From Spartinivicinus marinus (GTDB taxonomy: Bacteria > Pseudomonadota > Gammaproteobacteria > Pseudomonadales > Zooshikellaceae): 64,000 nt of DNA. Of the stretch, positions 26,395 through 35,102 are shown piece after piece; the stretch's first letter is position 1; every line of letters starts with the position of its first letter. Position numbers and translations under genes: made by a program. The notes beneath the pieces were generated by a model that was not told the origin of the DNA, did not search any database, and was given only the letters and a program-made list of their open reading frames with translations. The stretch is from assembly GCF_026309355.1 (NCBI RefSeq), contig NZ_JAPJZK010000001.1:5290501-5354500 (forward strand), in the 5' to 3' direction.

Positions 26395-28311
26395 TTGGAA
26401 AGTGCATACACTGAAGCAGTAGATCACCAGCTAGAAGAGTTGCCATTACTGGATGTGAGAGAACTGGCTGTTGAATTTCAGTTACCAGGTGGGGTGTTTA
26501 CAGCCGTCAAAAGTGTCTCATTTAGTTTGCGCCATGGCAGTACGGTTGCATTGGTGGGAGAGTCGGGATCAGGTAAATCGGTTACGGCTCAAGCCATCCT
26601 GGGTATTTTGCCCAAAAATGCGCGAATTGCTAAAGGAGACATTATTTTTCGCGAGCCTGGTATTTTAGTCAGCACCACCAATATCGCTAAACTATCGCCA
26701 GACTCGCAAATGATGAGGGATATGCGCGGTAGTCAAATTTCAATTATTTTTCAGGAACCGATGGTGTCCATGTCCAACATGCATACTATTGGCGATCAAG
26801 TCAGTGAAGCCTTGTTTTTACATCGTCGTATCAGTAAGCAACAAGGACTGAAGCTGACCAAAGATATGCTGTCATTAGTAGGGTTTCGGAATGCTGACCA
26901 GGCATTTCACCTATACCCCTTTGAGTTATCGGGTGGCTTACGGCAGCGGGCCATGATTGCAATGGCATTAATTTGCCACCCTGCTATTTTAATCGCTGAC
27001 GAGCCTACTACAGCGTTAGATGTTACCGTGCAGTTGCAAATATTGAAGCTAATGCAACGGTTGCAGCGGGAATTAAACATGGGAATATTACTGATTACCC
27101 ATGATTTAGGTGTGGTCGCTCATATGGCGGATGAAGTGGTGGTGATGTATCACGGCCATGTTGTTGAACGAGGACCAGTAGAAGCGATTTATAGTGACCC
27201 TCAGCATCCCTACTTAAAAGCATTATTTCACTCTATTCCTCGTTTTGGGTTAGCGAAGGAAGAACGTTTAACCCCCATTCGTGATATTCAGGTATCCACT
27301 GAAAATATTGAGAAAAACTTTACCCACTGGCAGCCGGAAGAAAAGCTGATTGGCCCTCATCTAGAAGTCGTTCGGTTGAGTAAAAACTTCTCACAACGAA
27401 ACAAAGGTAAGTGGTTTAAACGCCAGTCTGAGCAAGAGATTATTCAAGCTGTACACAAAGTGTCGTTTAAAATTGAAGTGGGGGAGTGCTTAGGGCTGGT
27501 CGGTGAGAGTGGCTGTGGTAAAAGCACGCTCAGTAAGATGATTATGCGCGCCTTATCTCCAAGCAATGGAGACATTCGCTACAATGACCGAGGTAAAATG
27601 ATTTCTCTGTTGAATTTGGATGAGGAAACCTTGCGGGCATTTCGCACTAAAATTCAATTGGTTTTTCAAGACCCATTCAGTGCGCTAAGCCCGCGTATGA
27701 CTATTTTAGATGTATTAACTGAACCTTTAGTTATTCATAATATTGGTGACCCAGGATCTCGTCGCGACTGTGCAAAAGAACTGATGAAGTTAGTAGGGTT
27801 AGATCCTGCTTTTTTAAATCGTTATCCTCATAGTTTTTCCGGTGGGCAGCGACAGCGGATCAGCATTGCTCGGGCTTTAGCATTAGCCCCTGATTTCTTA
27901 ATTTTAGATGAGCCTGTTTCCGCTCTGGATGTATCAGTACAAGCGCAAATTCTTAATTTATTAAAAGACTTACAGCACGAATTAGGGTTAACCTATTTAT
28001 TCATTAGCCATAATTTGGCTGTTGTAGACTATATTGCTGACCGCATTGTGGTGATGTGTCGTGGCCAGATTGTCGAGCAGGCACCTACCGAAAAGCTATT
28101 TGCCAACCCTAATCATCCCTATACCAAAACCTTAATGGAAGCTGTGTTAGCACCTGATTTAAGTTCTCGACGAGAGTTTGAGAAGCTGGGGCCAGCGTTG
28201 TCTCAGCCAGAATTCTGGCCGGCCCCTTACACCTTATCACCTCATATTCCTAATGAGCTGGTTGAAATTGAAGAAGACCATTTTGTCAGGATGTGTCCCC
28301 ATGAGTATTAA
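26395..28311 (+). CDS. Peptide-type ABC importer, duplicated ATP-binding protein (OppDF/YejF-like)
   Basis: This 638-residue protein has two complete nucleotide-binding domains. Walker A motifs are GESGSGKS at 55-62 and GESGCGKS at 370-377. Each half has a signature helix (LSGGLRQRAMIAMAL, FSGGQRQRISIARAL) and a Walker B (ILIADEPTTALDV, LILDEPVSALDV). Fusion of the D and F subunits matches YejF-like importers. The start is TTG at 26395, preceded by AAGG about ten bases upstream. It is the first gene of the operon. Its last 11 bases overlap the start of the binding-protein gene, implying coupled translation. Confidence 0.92.
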   Translation: MESAYTEAVDHQLEELPLLDVRELAVEFQLPGGVFTAVKSVSFSLRHGSTVALVGESGSGKSVTAQAILGILPKNARIAKGDIIFREPGILVSTTNIAKLSPDSQMMRDMRGSQISIIFQEPMVSMSNMHTIGDQVSEALFLHRRISKQQGLKLTKDMLSLVGFRNADQAFHLYPFELSGGLRQRAMIAMALICHPAILIADEPTTALDVTVQLQILKLMQRLQRELNMGILLITHDLGVVAHMADEVVVMYHGHVVERGPVEAIYSDPQHPYLKALFHSIPRFGLAKEERLTPIRDIQVSTENIEKNFTHWQPEEKLIGPHLEVVRLSKNFSQRNKGKWFKRQSEQEIIQAVHKVSFKIEVGECLGLVGESGCGKSTLSKMIMRALSPSNGDIRYNDRGKMISLLNLDEETLRAFRTKIQLVFQDPFSALSPRMTILDVLTEPLVIHNIGDPGSRRDCAKELMKLVGLDPAFLNRYPHSFSGGQRQRISIARALALAPDFLILDEPVSALDVSVQAQILNLLKDLQHELGLTYLFISHNLAVVDYIADRIVVMCRGQIVEQAPTEKLFANPNHPYTKTLMEAVLAPDLSSRREFEKLGPALSQPEFWPAPYTLSPHIPNELVEIEEDHFVRMCPHEY

Positions 28312-30157
28312 TCTTAATACTTTTTTTACTGCGTTAGCCCTTGTTGTATGGTTGCTGGGAGGAATCAGTGTTCAGGCAGTAATGGCAGATTTACCTGAAG
28401 AACCATTAGTGACCAAGATGGCCCCTGATCAGACCATTGGAAAACAAGGGGGCACGCTCTATACACTGATGGCAAAGAGCAAAGATATTCGAATGATGAC
28501 GGTATTTGGCTATGCCAGATTAGTTGGGTTTACCCGTAATTTCGAGCTGAAACCAGATTTATTGAAAGATATTATTGTTGAAGAGGGCGGGCGCAGTTTT
28601 ACGTTAATTATTCGTAAAGGCCATCGTTGGTCTGACGGGCACTTATTTACTGCGGAAGATTTTCGCTATTATTGGGAGGATATTGCCAATAATAAAAAAC
28701 TGTCCCCTTTTGGTCCACCACAGCAATTAATGGTAAAAGGGAAGCCGCCAACATTTACCTTAATTGATGAGCATACCGTGCGTTATCGGTGGGATGAGCC
28801 GAACCCCTATTTTTTGCCCGCATTGGCAGGTGCCAGACCATTATTCATTTATGTGCCGGCCCACTATTTAAAGCAATTTCATGCTTCTTATACGCAAGCA
28901 GAAACGCTGGCTTTATTGGTTGATAAATACAGTAAGCGAAACTGGGCAGGACTGCATCACTCCCGAGCCAGACAGTATAAATTAACCAACCCGAAATTAC
29001 CGGTATTACAACCATGGGTGAATACAACCAAGCCACCTTCAGAACGCTTTGTTTTTAAACGGAATCCGAATTATCACCGAGTCGATGAAAAAGGTCAGCA
29101 GTTGCCTTATATTGATCAGGTAGTGATTAATATTGCTTCTAGTAGTTTGATTCCAGCCAAAGCCCGGGCAGGTGATGCCACATTACAAGCCCGTTATATT
29201 CGACTAGATAACTACACTTTTTTAAAAGCAGGTGAAAAGCAAGGAAACTATAAAGTCTTTCTTTGGAAAAATGCACGAGGCTCGCAGGTTGCCCTTTACC
29301 CTAATTTAAATGCGAACGACCCCGAGTGGCGTAAGTTAATGCAATCAGCCCCGTTTCGGCGTGCCTTATCTTTGGCAATTAACCGGCATGAAATAAATCA
29401 GGTGGTGTATTATGGGCTAGCGATAGAAGGGGGTAATACGGTATTACCTGCAAGCCCTCTTTATGATAAAAAATTCACTAAGAATTGGTGCCAGTATGAC
29501 CCTAAATTAGCCAATCAGCTGTTGGACGAATTGGGGTTAACTAAGCGCAATAATTTAGGTATTCGCCTATTACCTGATGGCCGACCTATGGAAATTATTG
29601 TGCAATCCCCTGGTGAGTCAACTGAGCAAACGGATATTTTGGAATTAATTCGCGATCATTGGCGAGCGATAGGTATTAAATTACTCACCCGTCCTTCTCA
29701 ACGGGAGGTATTTCGCAACCGGGTTTTTTCTGGAGAAGCCATCATGGCTGTCTGGGAAGGACTGGATAATGCCCTACCAACCGCTGAAATGAACCCCAAA
29801 CAATTAGCGCCCAGTGTACAAGAACAATATCAGTGGTCGCAGTGGGGTAAATATTATGAAACAGGCCAAGGCAAGCCTCCTCAACAGCCAGAAGTGTTAG
29901 AGCTGGTTAACTTACATAGAAACTGGATGCATGCGCCTAATATACAACAAAAGTCTGATATCTGGCGGCAGATGCTGTCTATTTATGCTGATCAGGTTTA
30001 TACCATTGGTACCGTCACAGGAATATTACAGCCACTTGTGGTGAGTAATAATCTAATGAATGTGCCGAAGGAGGGTTGGTTTAGCTGGGAGCCTGGGGCT
30101 TATTTTGGCGTGTATCGTATGGATACTTTTTGGTTAAAGACTAAAGCAGGGGAGTAA
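28301..30157 (+). CDS. Extracellular solute-binding protein, family 5 (peptide-type ABC importer)
   Basis: This 618-residue protein has a signal peptide (MSINLNTFFTALALVVWLLGG...) cut near VMA-DLP. Family 5 sequences are FTLIIRKGHRWSDGHLFTAEDF, the YYWEDI segment, FVFKRNPNYHRVD and LSLAINRHEINQVVYYG. The ATG at 28301 lies inside the preceding gene, with AGGATG upstream as ribosome binding site. Family 5 proteins bind oligopeptides, dipeptides or other charged ligands; substrate is unknown. It is followed after two bases by the permease genes. The protein is longer than DppA (~535), which fits the YejA/MppA-like larger group. Confidence 0.9.
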   Translation: MSINLNTFFTALALVVWLLGGISVQAVMADLPEEPLVTKMAPDQTIGKQGGTLYTLMAKSKDIRMMTVFGYARLVGFTRNFELKPDLLKDIIVEEGGRSFTLIIRKGHRWSDGHLFTAEDFRYYWEDIANNKKLSPFGPPQQLMVKGKPPTFTLIDEHTVRYRWDEPNPYFLPALAGARPLFIYVPAHYLKQFHASYTQAETLALLVDKYSKRNWAGLHHSRARQYKLTNPKLPVLQPWVNTTKPPSERFVFKRNPNYHRVDEKGQQLPYIDQVVINIASSSLIPAKARAGDATLQARYIRLDNYTFLKAGEKQGNYKVFLWKNARGSQVALYPNLNANDPEWRKLMQSAPFRRALSLAINRHEINQVVYYGLAIEGGNTVLPASPLYDKKFTKNWCQYDPKLANQLLDELGLTKRNNLGIRLLPDGRPMEIIVQSPGESTEQTDILELIRDHWRAIGIKLLTRPSQREVFRNRVFSGEAIMAVWEGLDNALPTAEMNPKQLAPSVQEQYQWSQWGKYYETGQGKPPQQPEVLELVNLHRNWMHAPNIQQKSDIWRQMLSIYADQVYTIGTVTGILQPLVVSNNLMNVPKEGWFSWEPGAYFGVYRMDTFWLKTKAGE

Positions 30158-30159
30158 AT

Positions 30160-31158
30160 ATGTTTAATTATATTGCTCACCGTATGTTGATGATGATCCC
30201 AACCCTCGTTGTCATCAGTATTATTGTATTCACAATTATCCAATTACCTCCAGGGGATTTTTTAGAAAGCTACATGGCGGAGTTGCAAAGCCAGGGTGAG
30301 TCGATTGATAAACAAAAAATTGCTTATTTAAGGCAAGAGTATGGTCTTGATAAGTCGATGCCTGAACAATACTGGACCTGGGTAACAGGATTATTGGAGG
30401 GAGATTTAGGTTATTCCTTTGAATATAACCTGCCAGTGAGGGAGGTGGTAGGGGATCGAATGTATTTAACCATCATGGTATCAATGCTAACCATTATTTT
30501 TACCTGGATTATCGCTTTTCCTATAGGCATGTACTCAGCCACCCATCAATACAGTTGGGGGGATTATGGCCTGACGTTAATTGGCTTTATTGGTTTGGCG
30601 ACCCCTAACTTTTTATTGGCGTTGGTATTGTTATATTTGGCTAATGTTTATTTTGGAGTCTCTATAGGCGGTTTAATGGATGAGCAGTATGTCAATAAAC
30701 CTTGGACTTGGGATAAGTTTAAATCCATTTTGGAGCATTTATGGATTCCTGTGATTGTGATTGGGACTTCAGGGACTGCGGGGATGATTCGACGCTTGCG
30801 GGCCAATCTGCTGGATGAATTAAATAAGCCTTATGTCGTCACAGGCCGTGCCAAAGGACTTGGAGAGAAAAAACTGCTGATTAAATACCCATTGCGGGTA
30901 TCACTGAATTTTTTTATTGCTGATATCGGTAGCATGTTGCCAAGTATTATCTCGGGTGCAGAGATTGTTGCGCTGGTGCTGTCATTGCCCACCACAGGTC
31001 CAATGTTATTAGGCGCATTACAAAGCCAGGATATGTATTTGGCTGGCTCGTTTCTGATGTTTTTAGCCGTATTAACCGTCATTGGCGTACTCGTCTCTGA
31101 TTTAGCGTTGGCTGCGTTAGATCCCCGCATTCGCTTAACGGGAGGGGCCACTAAATGA
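30160..31158 (+). CDS. Peptide-type ABC importer permease (DppB/OppB-like)
   Basis: This 332-residue permease has the typical N-terminus MFNYIAHRMLMMIPTLVVIS with first membrane span, the PPGDF loop, and the EAA-like loop GRAKGLGEKKLLIKYPLR. About six membrane spans are visible. The gene begins two bases after the binding-protein stop and overlaps the second permease gene by four bases (ATGA), so the three are tightly coupled. Confidence 0.92.
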   Translation: MFNYIAHRMLMMIPTLVVISIIVFTIIQLPPGDFLESYMAELQSQGESIDKQKIAYLRQEYGLDKSMPEQYWTWVTGLLEGDLGYSFEYNLPVREVVGDRMYLTIMVSMLTIIFTWIIAFPIGMYSATHQYSWGDYGLTLIGFIGLATPNFLLALVLLYLANVYFGVSIGGLMDEQYVNKPWTWDKFKSILEHLWIPVIVIGTSGTAGMIRRLRANLLDELNKPYVVTGRAKGLGEKKLLIKYPLRVSLNFFIADIGSMLPSIISGAEIVALVLSLPTTGPMLLGALQSQDMYLAGSFLMFLAVLTVIGVLVSDLALAALDPRIRLTGGATK

Positions 31159-32327
31159 GGCATCAACCAGAGCATCCTGCCAATCCCCATTATGTTTCGA
31201 TTGAACCCTATGACCCTGATGCCATTACCAAAGTGGCGGCTGAGCAAGAGAAGTTTTACTTAGCATCACAGTGGGCGTTGATCTGGTGGAAGTTTAAAAG
31301 ACACCGGTTGGCCATGGTGAGTGGGGTTTTTATTATTTTTGTTTATGCCTCCATTTTAATTTGTGAGTTTTTAGCCCCTTACAATTTACATAGTAGGAAT
31401 ACAGACCATATTTACTCGCCCCCTCAGCCAGTGCATTTTTTTCATGAAGGCAAGTTTGTTGGCCCATTTGTCTATCGCTGGTATAACACGTTGAATATGG
31501 AGTTGCTGCAACGTGACTACCATGAAGACAAAACCCAGGTATTGCCGATTCGTTTTTTTTGTAGTGGGGATGAATATGAGTTTTGGGGAGCTGTTAAAAG
31601 CAACTTCCATCTATTTTGTGCCCCCGAGCAAGGGACCTTATTTTTATTTGGGACAGACCGACTCGGTCGCGATATGTTTTCTCGCATTGTGTATGGTGCC
31701 AGAATTTCCATGACCATTGGCTTGGTGGGCATTACGTTAAGTATGCTGATGGGGATTGTGATTGGGAGTTTGGCTGGCTATTACGGTGGCTGGATTGACC
31801 ACCTGGTGCAACGGAGTATTGAAATAATCCGCTCATTTCCGGAGTTGCCGTTATGGATGGCATTATCTGCCATTTTACCCGTTACCTGGAGTCCTCTGTG
31901 GGTGTTTTTTGGGATTACCTTAATTTTGGCGCTAATGGATTGGACTGGGCTTGCCAGGGCCGTGCGCTCTAAACTTCTGGCCTTGCGTGAAGAAGATTAT
32001 ACAGTGGCAGCCCAATTAATGGGAGCAAAAACCCAGCGCATTGTTAGAAGGCATTTATTGCCGGCTTTCTTTAGTCACTTAATTGCCTCTGCAACGTTAT
32101 CCATACCTACCATGATTCTAGGGGAAACTGCATTAAGCTTTTTAGGCTTGGGCTTACGCCCTCCGATTACCAGCTGGGGGGTGCTGTTAAGTGAAGCGCA
32201 GAATGTTAATGTGGTTGCGATATATCCTTGGTTATTAATCCCAGTTATCCCTGTCATACTAGTTATCTTGGCATTTAATTTCTTTGGTGATGGAATTAGA
32301 GATGCAGCTGATCCTTATAAGCACTAA
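31155..32327 (+). CDS. Peptide-type ABC importer permease (DppC/OppC-like)
   Basis: This 390-residue permease has a cytoplasmic N-terminal tail, a first membrane span, a long periplasmic insert at about 75-160, and then the core GTDRLGRDMFSRIVYGARIS and EAA loop AAQLMGAKTQRIVRRHLLPAF. The C-terminus has PPITSWGVLL and FNFFGDGIRDAADP, as in OppC-type permeases. The long insert before GTDRLGRD resembles YejE-type permeases. It is the last gene of the operon and is convergent with the PilZ gene 21 bases away. Confidence 0.92.
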   Translation: MRHQPEHPANPHYVSIEPYDPDAITKVAAEQEKFYLASQWALIWWKFKRHRLAMVSGVFIIFVYASILICEFLAPYNLHSRNTDHIYSPPQPVHFFHEGKFVGPFVYRWYNTLNMELLQRDYHEDKTQVLPIRFFCSGDEYEFWGAVKSNFHLFCAPEQGTLFLFGTDRLGRDMFSRIVYGARISMTIGLVGITLSMLMGIVIGSLAGYYGGWIDHLVQRSIEIIRSFPELPLWMALSAILPVTWSPLWVFFGITLILALMDWTGLARAVRSKLLALREEDYTVAAQLMGAKTQRIVRRHLLPAFFSHLIASATLSIPTMILGETALSFLGLGLRPPITSWGVLLSEAQNVNVVAIYPWLLIPVIPVILVILAFNFFGDGIRDAADPYKH

Positions 32328-32348
32328 AGTTACCCTAAAGCAAGCATA

Positions 32349-32687
32349 CTAACAGATATCATCAAGAAAGTAGGATATGAAGTTTTCACTGGGAGAGTGG
32401 ATATAAGTAAACTCTAAACCAATTAAATAGTTATTCTCTTTTAATTCTGTATGACACACTTGAGCATGTACATAAATGCTCATGCCTTTATTTTCATAGT
32501 TCATCGTGTACAAACAGAGAATGCAGATCTCCCCTGGTAGCATTTTTTTGCACGACTGGACTAATATGCCTTCTTGGGAAATATTCAACATTTTGATATA
32601 GCTGGTATCTCGATGGCTTTTGAGAATACCTACACAGTTCAGCTGTTGAAGGGGATAGCGGGGGCTTATGCGGCGGTCAATGTTCAT
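32349..32687 (-). CDS. PilZ-domain protein (c-di-GMP receptor candidate)
   Basis: This 112-residue protein consists almost wholly of a PilZ domain: RRISPRY (the RxxxR-type c-di-GMP loop) near residue 6, NISQEGILV (the D/NxSxxG motif) near 38, and the IGLEF closing strand. Such proteins bind cyclic di-GMP and alter motility, adhesion or exopolysaccharide. No partner domain is attached. The ATG at 32685-32687 (MNIDRRISPRY) is chosen over a TTG four codons upstream. Confidence 0.82.
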   Translation of the reverse strand: MNIDRRISPRYPLQQLNCVGILKSHRDTSYIKMLNISQEGILVQSCKKMLPGEICILCLYTMNYENKGMSIYVHAQVCHTELKENNYLIGLEFTYIHSPSENFISYFLDDIC

Positions 32688-32877
32688 GGAAGTAGCCAAA
32701 AAAGAGAAGGTTTCTTAGAGAGTAAGTGGGTCCATCTGCAATAGCAATGAATGATTGTTTATGTGTATGGATTTTTTATAAATTATTTCGAATAATGCAA
32801 TAATAAAGTTTAAAGCAAAGGCTGTGCTTTAATGACACAAGCTATGCTTACATAAGCGTTTTGCAAACAATTACCTA

Positions 32878-33553
32878 ATGTTACCCATGAATGTAAGTAA
32901 GCATGGTGTAGTTATCTTGTTACAATTTACTTTGGCTTTACTGCTATTGGTTGGTAGTGGTCAGCCCCGTCTGTTGTTTGCTTCAGAAATACTGAGAGTA
33001 GGTGTGGGGTTAATTACTGCTTCAGGCAAAGCGAGAGCAGGGGGCGTGGAAAACAGCGTTTACCTTGATAGGTAACTTTGCTGAAAGTTTGTTTGGAAAA
33101 ATTCCTCCCAATATTAAAAAAAATATTCGATTCATAAAGTTTCCTGAGATGACGAAAAATATGCCTATTTATGAAGATGCACCAACTGATATATTTTTCT
33201 TAAGCAAAGCGGCAGCACATAAAAAATATGCGAAAAAATTCATGGCTTTTTTAGCAACAAAAAAAGTACAAGAATCGCTGACTGATGGACTGTCAATGAT
33301 TCTTATTAATAGAAAGGCCAAACCGAAAAACACCTACTTTTTAAAAGAGGGTAAAAAACTACTAGATCAGGCAGTTGGGTATGCTCAGTTTTATGATCGA
33401 GATACACCACAAAATATGGCGGATAAAGGCATTCGAATTTTTAGTCAATTTATTGAAGACGGCAATGTTGAAAAAGCCATCAGCGATTTAGAGGCAGCTA
33501 GAAACCGGTTTTATATAGGGATGCATACGCCAAAAGATTGTAACCCTTTATAA
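32878..33553 (+). pseudogene. Internally deleted family-1 (sugar-type) solute-binding protein
   Basis: The 5' part encodes a signal peptide with VVILLQFTLALLLLVGS and the mature start SEILRVGVG. A second frame, open from about 33014 to 33553, encodes the C-terminal third of a family-1 ABC binding protein: LIGNFAESLF, then a Phe-Pro segment, and SKAAAHKKYAKKFMAFLATKKVQ. Around 200 residues expected between them are missing and the two parts are in different frames. The ORF start at 33065 (TTG) is therefore not a real start. No permease or ATPase genes remain nearby. Loss by deletion seems the simplest explanation. Confidence 0.75.
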
Positions 33554-33589
33554 ATGTTAAACCACGATAAGTACTTAAGCCTCAGAAAA

Positions 33590-33614
33590 CTCAGCTATGA
33601 GAACCATAGCTGAG
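33590..33614. terminator. 10-bp hairpin downstream of the broken binding-protein gene
   Basis: CTCAGCTATG and CATAGCTGAG form a perfect stem around AGAAC. No T-run follows on the plus strand, so termination strength is doubtful. It lies 36 bases past the pseudogene stop. Confidence 0.5.
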
Positions 33615-33824
33615 TAGTAGTAAATGGCCTTTAATCTTCAACGGTTGTCTCCACCCACATAATAAATTCTTGTGACTTTGGTGATATTCCAATTGTCCTT
33701 GAGGGGATAGTTTATATTTTATGGTGCAGGATAACTTCTTATGGACAATCTTGATGCCATAGTGCAACTAGTTTGCCAAAAACATTCAACAAGAGAGGAG
33801 AAAGCGACTTATTAAATAACGCTG

Positions 33825-35096
33825 ATGAAACTGAAGCTTACGACGATTGTGATCTATAATATTCATATGAATATTTATGAGTATATAGACCAACAAATTG
33901 AGGCGGGAAAAAATTGCTTCGTGATGGCTGATGGGGCCAGTATAGATAACCTACTTGGTAAAATCTATGATATTGAAGGAGACCCTGATTATTTCCCCAT
34001 TTATAAAAATACACTGCTAGAAGGGGTGTTAAAACTAACACCCTGTTTAGTGGCTGTTAATAGTCAGTCAAAATTTTTGAGTTATTTACTACAAGAGCAA
34101 TCGACAAATAGCTGGTATTTGGTTATTACCCAGCAGAATCTGGAGACGTTAGGTACTTATTGCCAAACCTTGCTTTATACTCAGGTACCAGATGGCCGAG
34201 AACTACTCCTGTTGTATTACCGGTCATTAGTGATGCTGCGTTTGATGCAAGGCAGTGATGTAACAGAAAGGCGGCGCCTATTAGGACCTATCGAACAATT
34301 GCTCATTATTGAAAACCCCAGTGAGGATTTTAAAGCGCTGAGTGACAGATGTCTGTGGGTTAATGAAAGTCTTTGGCAAGGCCCAATGCCTGATCAGCTG
34401 GCTTGGTATCACTTAAGTGATCAACAGTGGCAATATTTGCAGTCTATTCATCATGCTAAATTAGTTAAAGCCATATCAGCGCGTCTTATTGAAGACAACG
34501 AATCTTTTGCTTTAACCAGTGCCCCTCAATTAACTGCCTTTATCGAACATTGGCTAAACAAAGCTAATATCTACCAAATTGATGAAACTGAGAATGTTAT
34601 TAAACTGATCCAGGTCATGACAGAATTTGGCGACCAGCTGCCAGAAGAAGACTTCGCTCAGATGGAAAGTTATATCTTGCTTAATTCTGAATGGTCAGAA
34701 ATTGAAAAAATTACTAATCTGGAAAGCTACGCGGCTCTGGTTTATGAGCATCCTAATAACCCTATCAACCCAATACGCTGTTTAGCCTATGATGTTGTCT
34801 ACCAGCATATGCCTGACCAACGACACCCTATTGACCCATTCAAGGAAGAACACCAAACAGCCAAACTTATATTCATGCAAGCTTATCGGCAAATTAAAGT
34901 ACAACAACTGGCTGCTTTTCAGGCAATGTGGGCAACCTATCAATATTATGGGAATCAACTGATTGACCAACAGCGGCTTTATATGACGATTAATTATTTT
35001 TCACCAGACCATGCTGTTTATCGGCAAACCTTGCGCCATTTTTATAATGAGCTCACCAGTCCAACAGAACAAGCGTCTACTCCTGAAAGGGATTAA
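33825..35096 (+). CDS. DUF4123 protein, type VI secretion effector adaptor/chaperone
   Basis: This 423-residue protein has a DUF4123 domain in its first ~150 residues: FVMADGASIDNLLGKIYD, FLSYLLQEQ, WYLVITQQ and LLYYRSLVMLRLM. DUF4123 proteins (Tap/TEC type) load specific effectors on VgrG tips in type VI secretion and are encoded directly upstream of their cargo. Here the LysM protein gene follows by six bases, so it is the likely cargo. The C-terminal 250 residues are helical and lack recognised motifs. An internal ATG at 33867 is another possible start. No VgrG or PAAR gene lies in the window. Confidence 0.82.
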   Translation: MKLKLTTIVIYNIHMNIYEYIDQQIEAGKNCFVMADGASIDNLLGKIYDIEGDPDYFPIYKNTLLEGVLKLTPCLVAVNSQSKFLSYLLQEQSTNSWYLVITQQNLETLGTYCQTLLYTQVPDGRELLLLYYRSLVMLRLMQGSDVTERRRLLGPIEQLLIIENPSEDFKALSDRCLWVNESLWQGPMPDQLAWYHLSDQQWQYLQSIHHAKLVKAISARLIEDNESFALTSAPQLTAFIEHWLNKANIYQIDETENVIKLIQVMTEFGDQLPEEDFAQMESYILLNSEWSEIEKITNLESYAALVYEHPNNPINPIRCLAYDVVYQHMPDQRHPIDPFKEEHQTAKLIFMQAYRQIKVQQLAAFQAMWATYQYYGNQLIDQQRLYMTINYFSPDHAVYRQTLRHFYNELTSPTEQASTPERD

Positions 35097-35102
35097 TTCA
35101 TC

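Noticed and set aside
33065-33553. Independent 162-residue gene
   Set aside because: It starts at TTG mid-domain and encodes only the C-terminal third of a family-1 binding protein; treated as part of the pseudogene.
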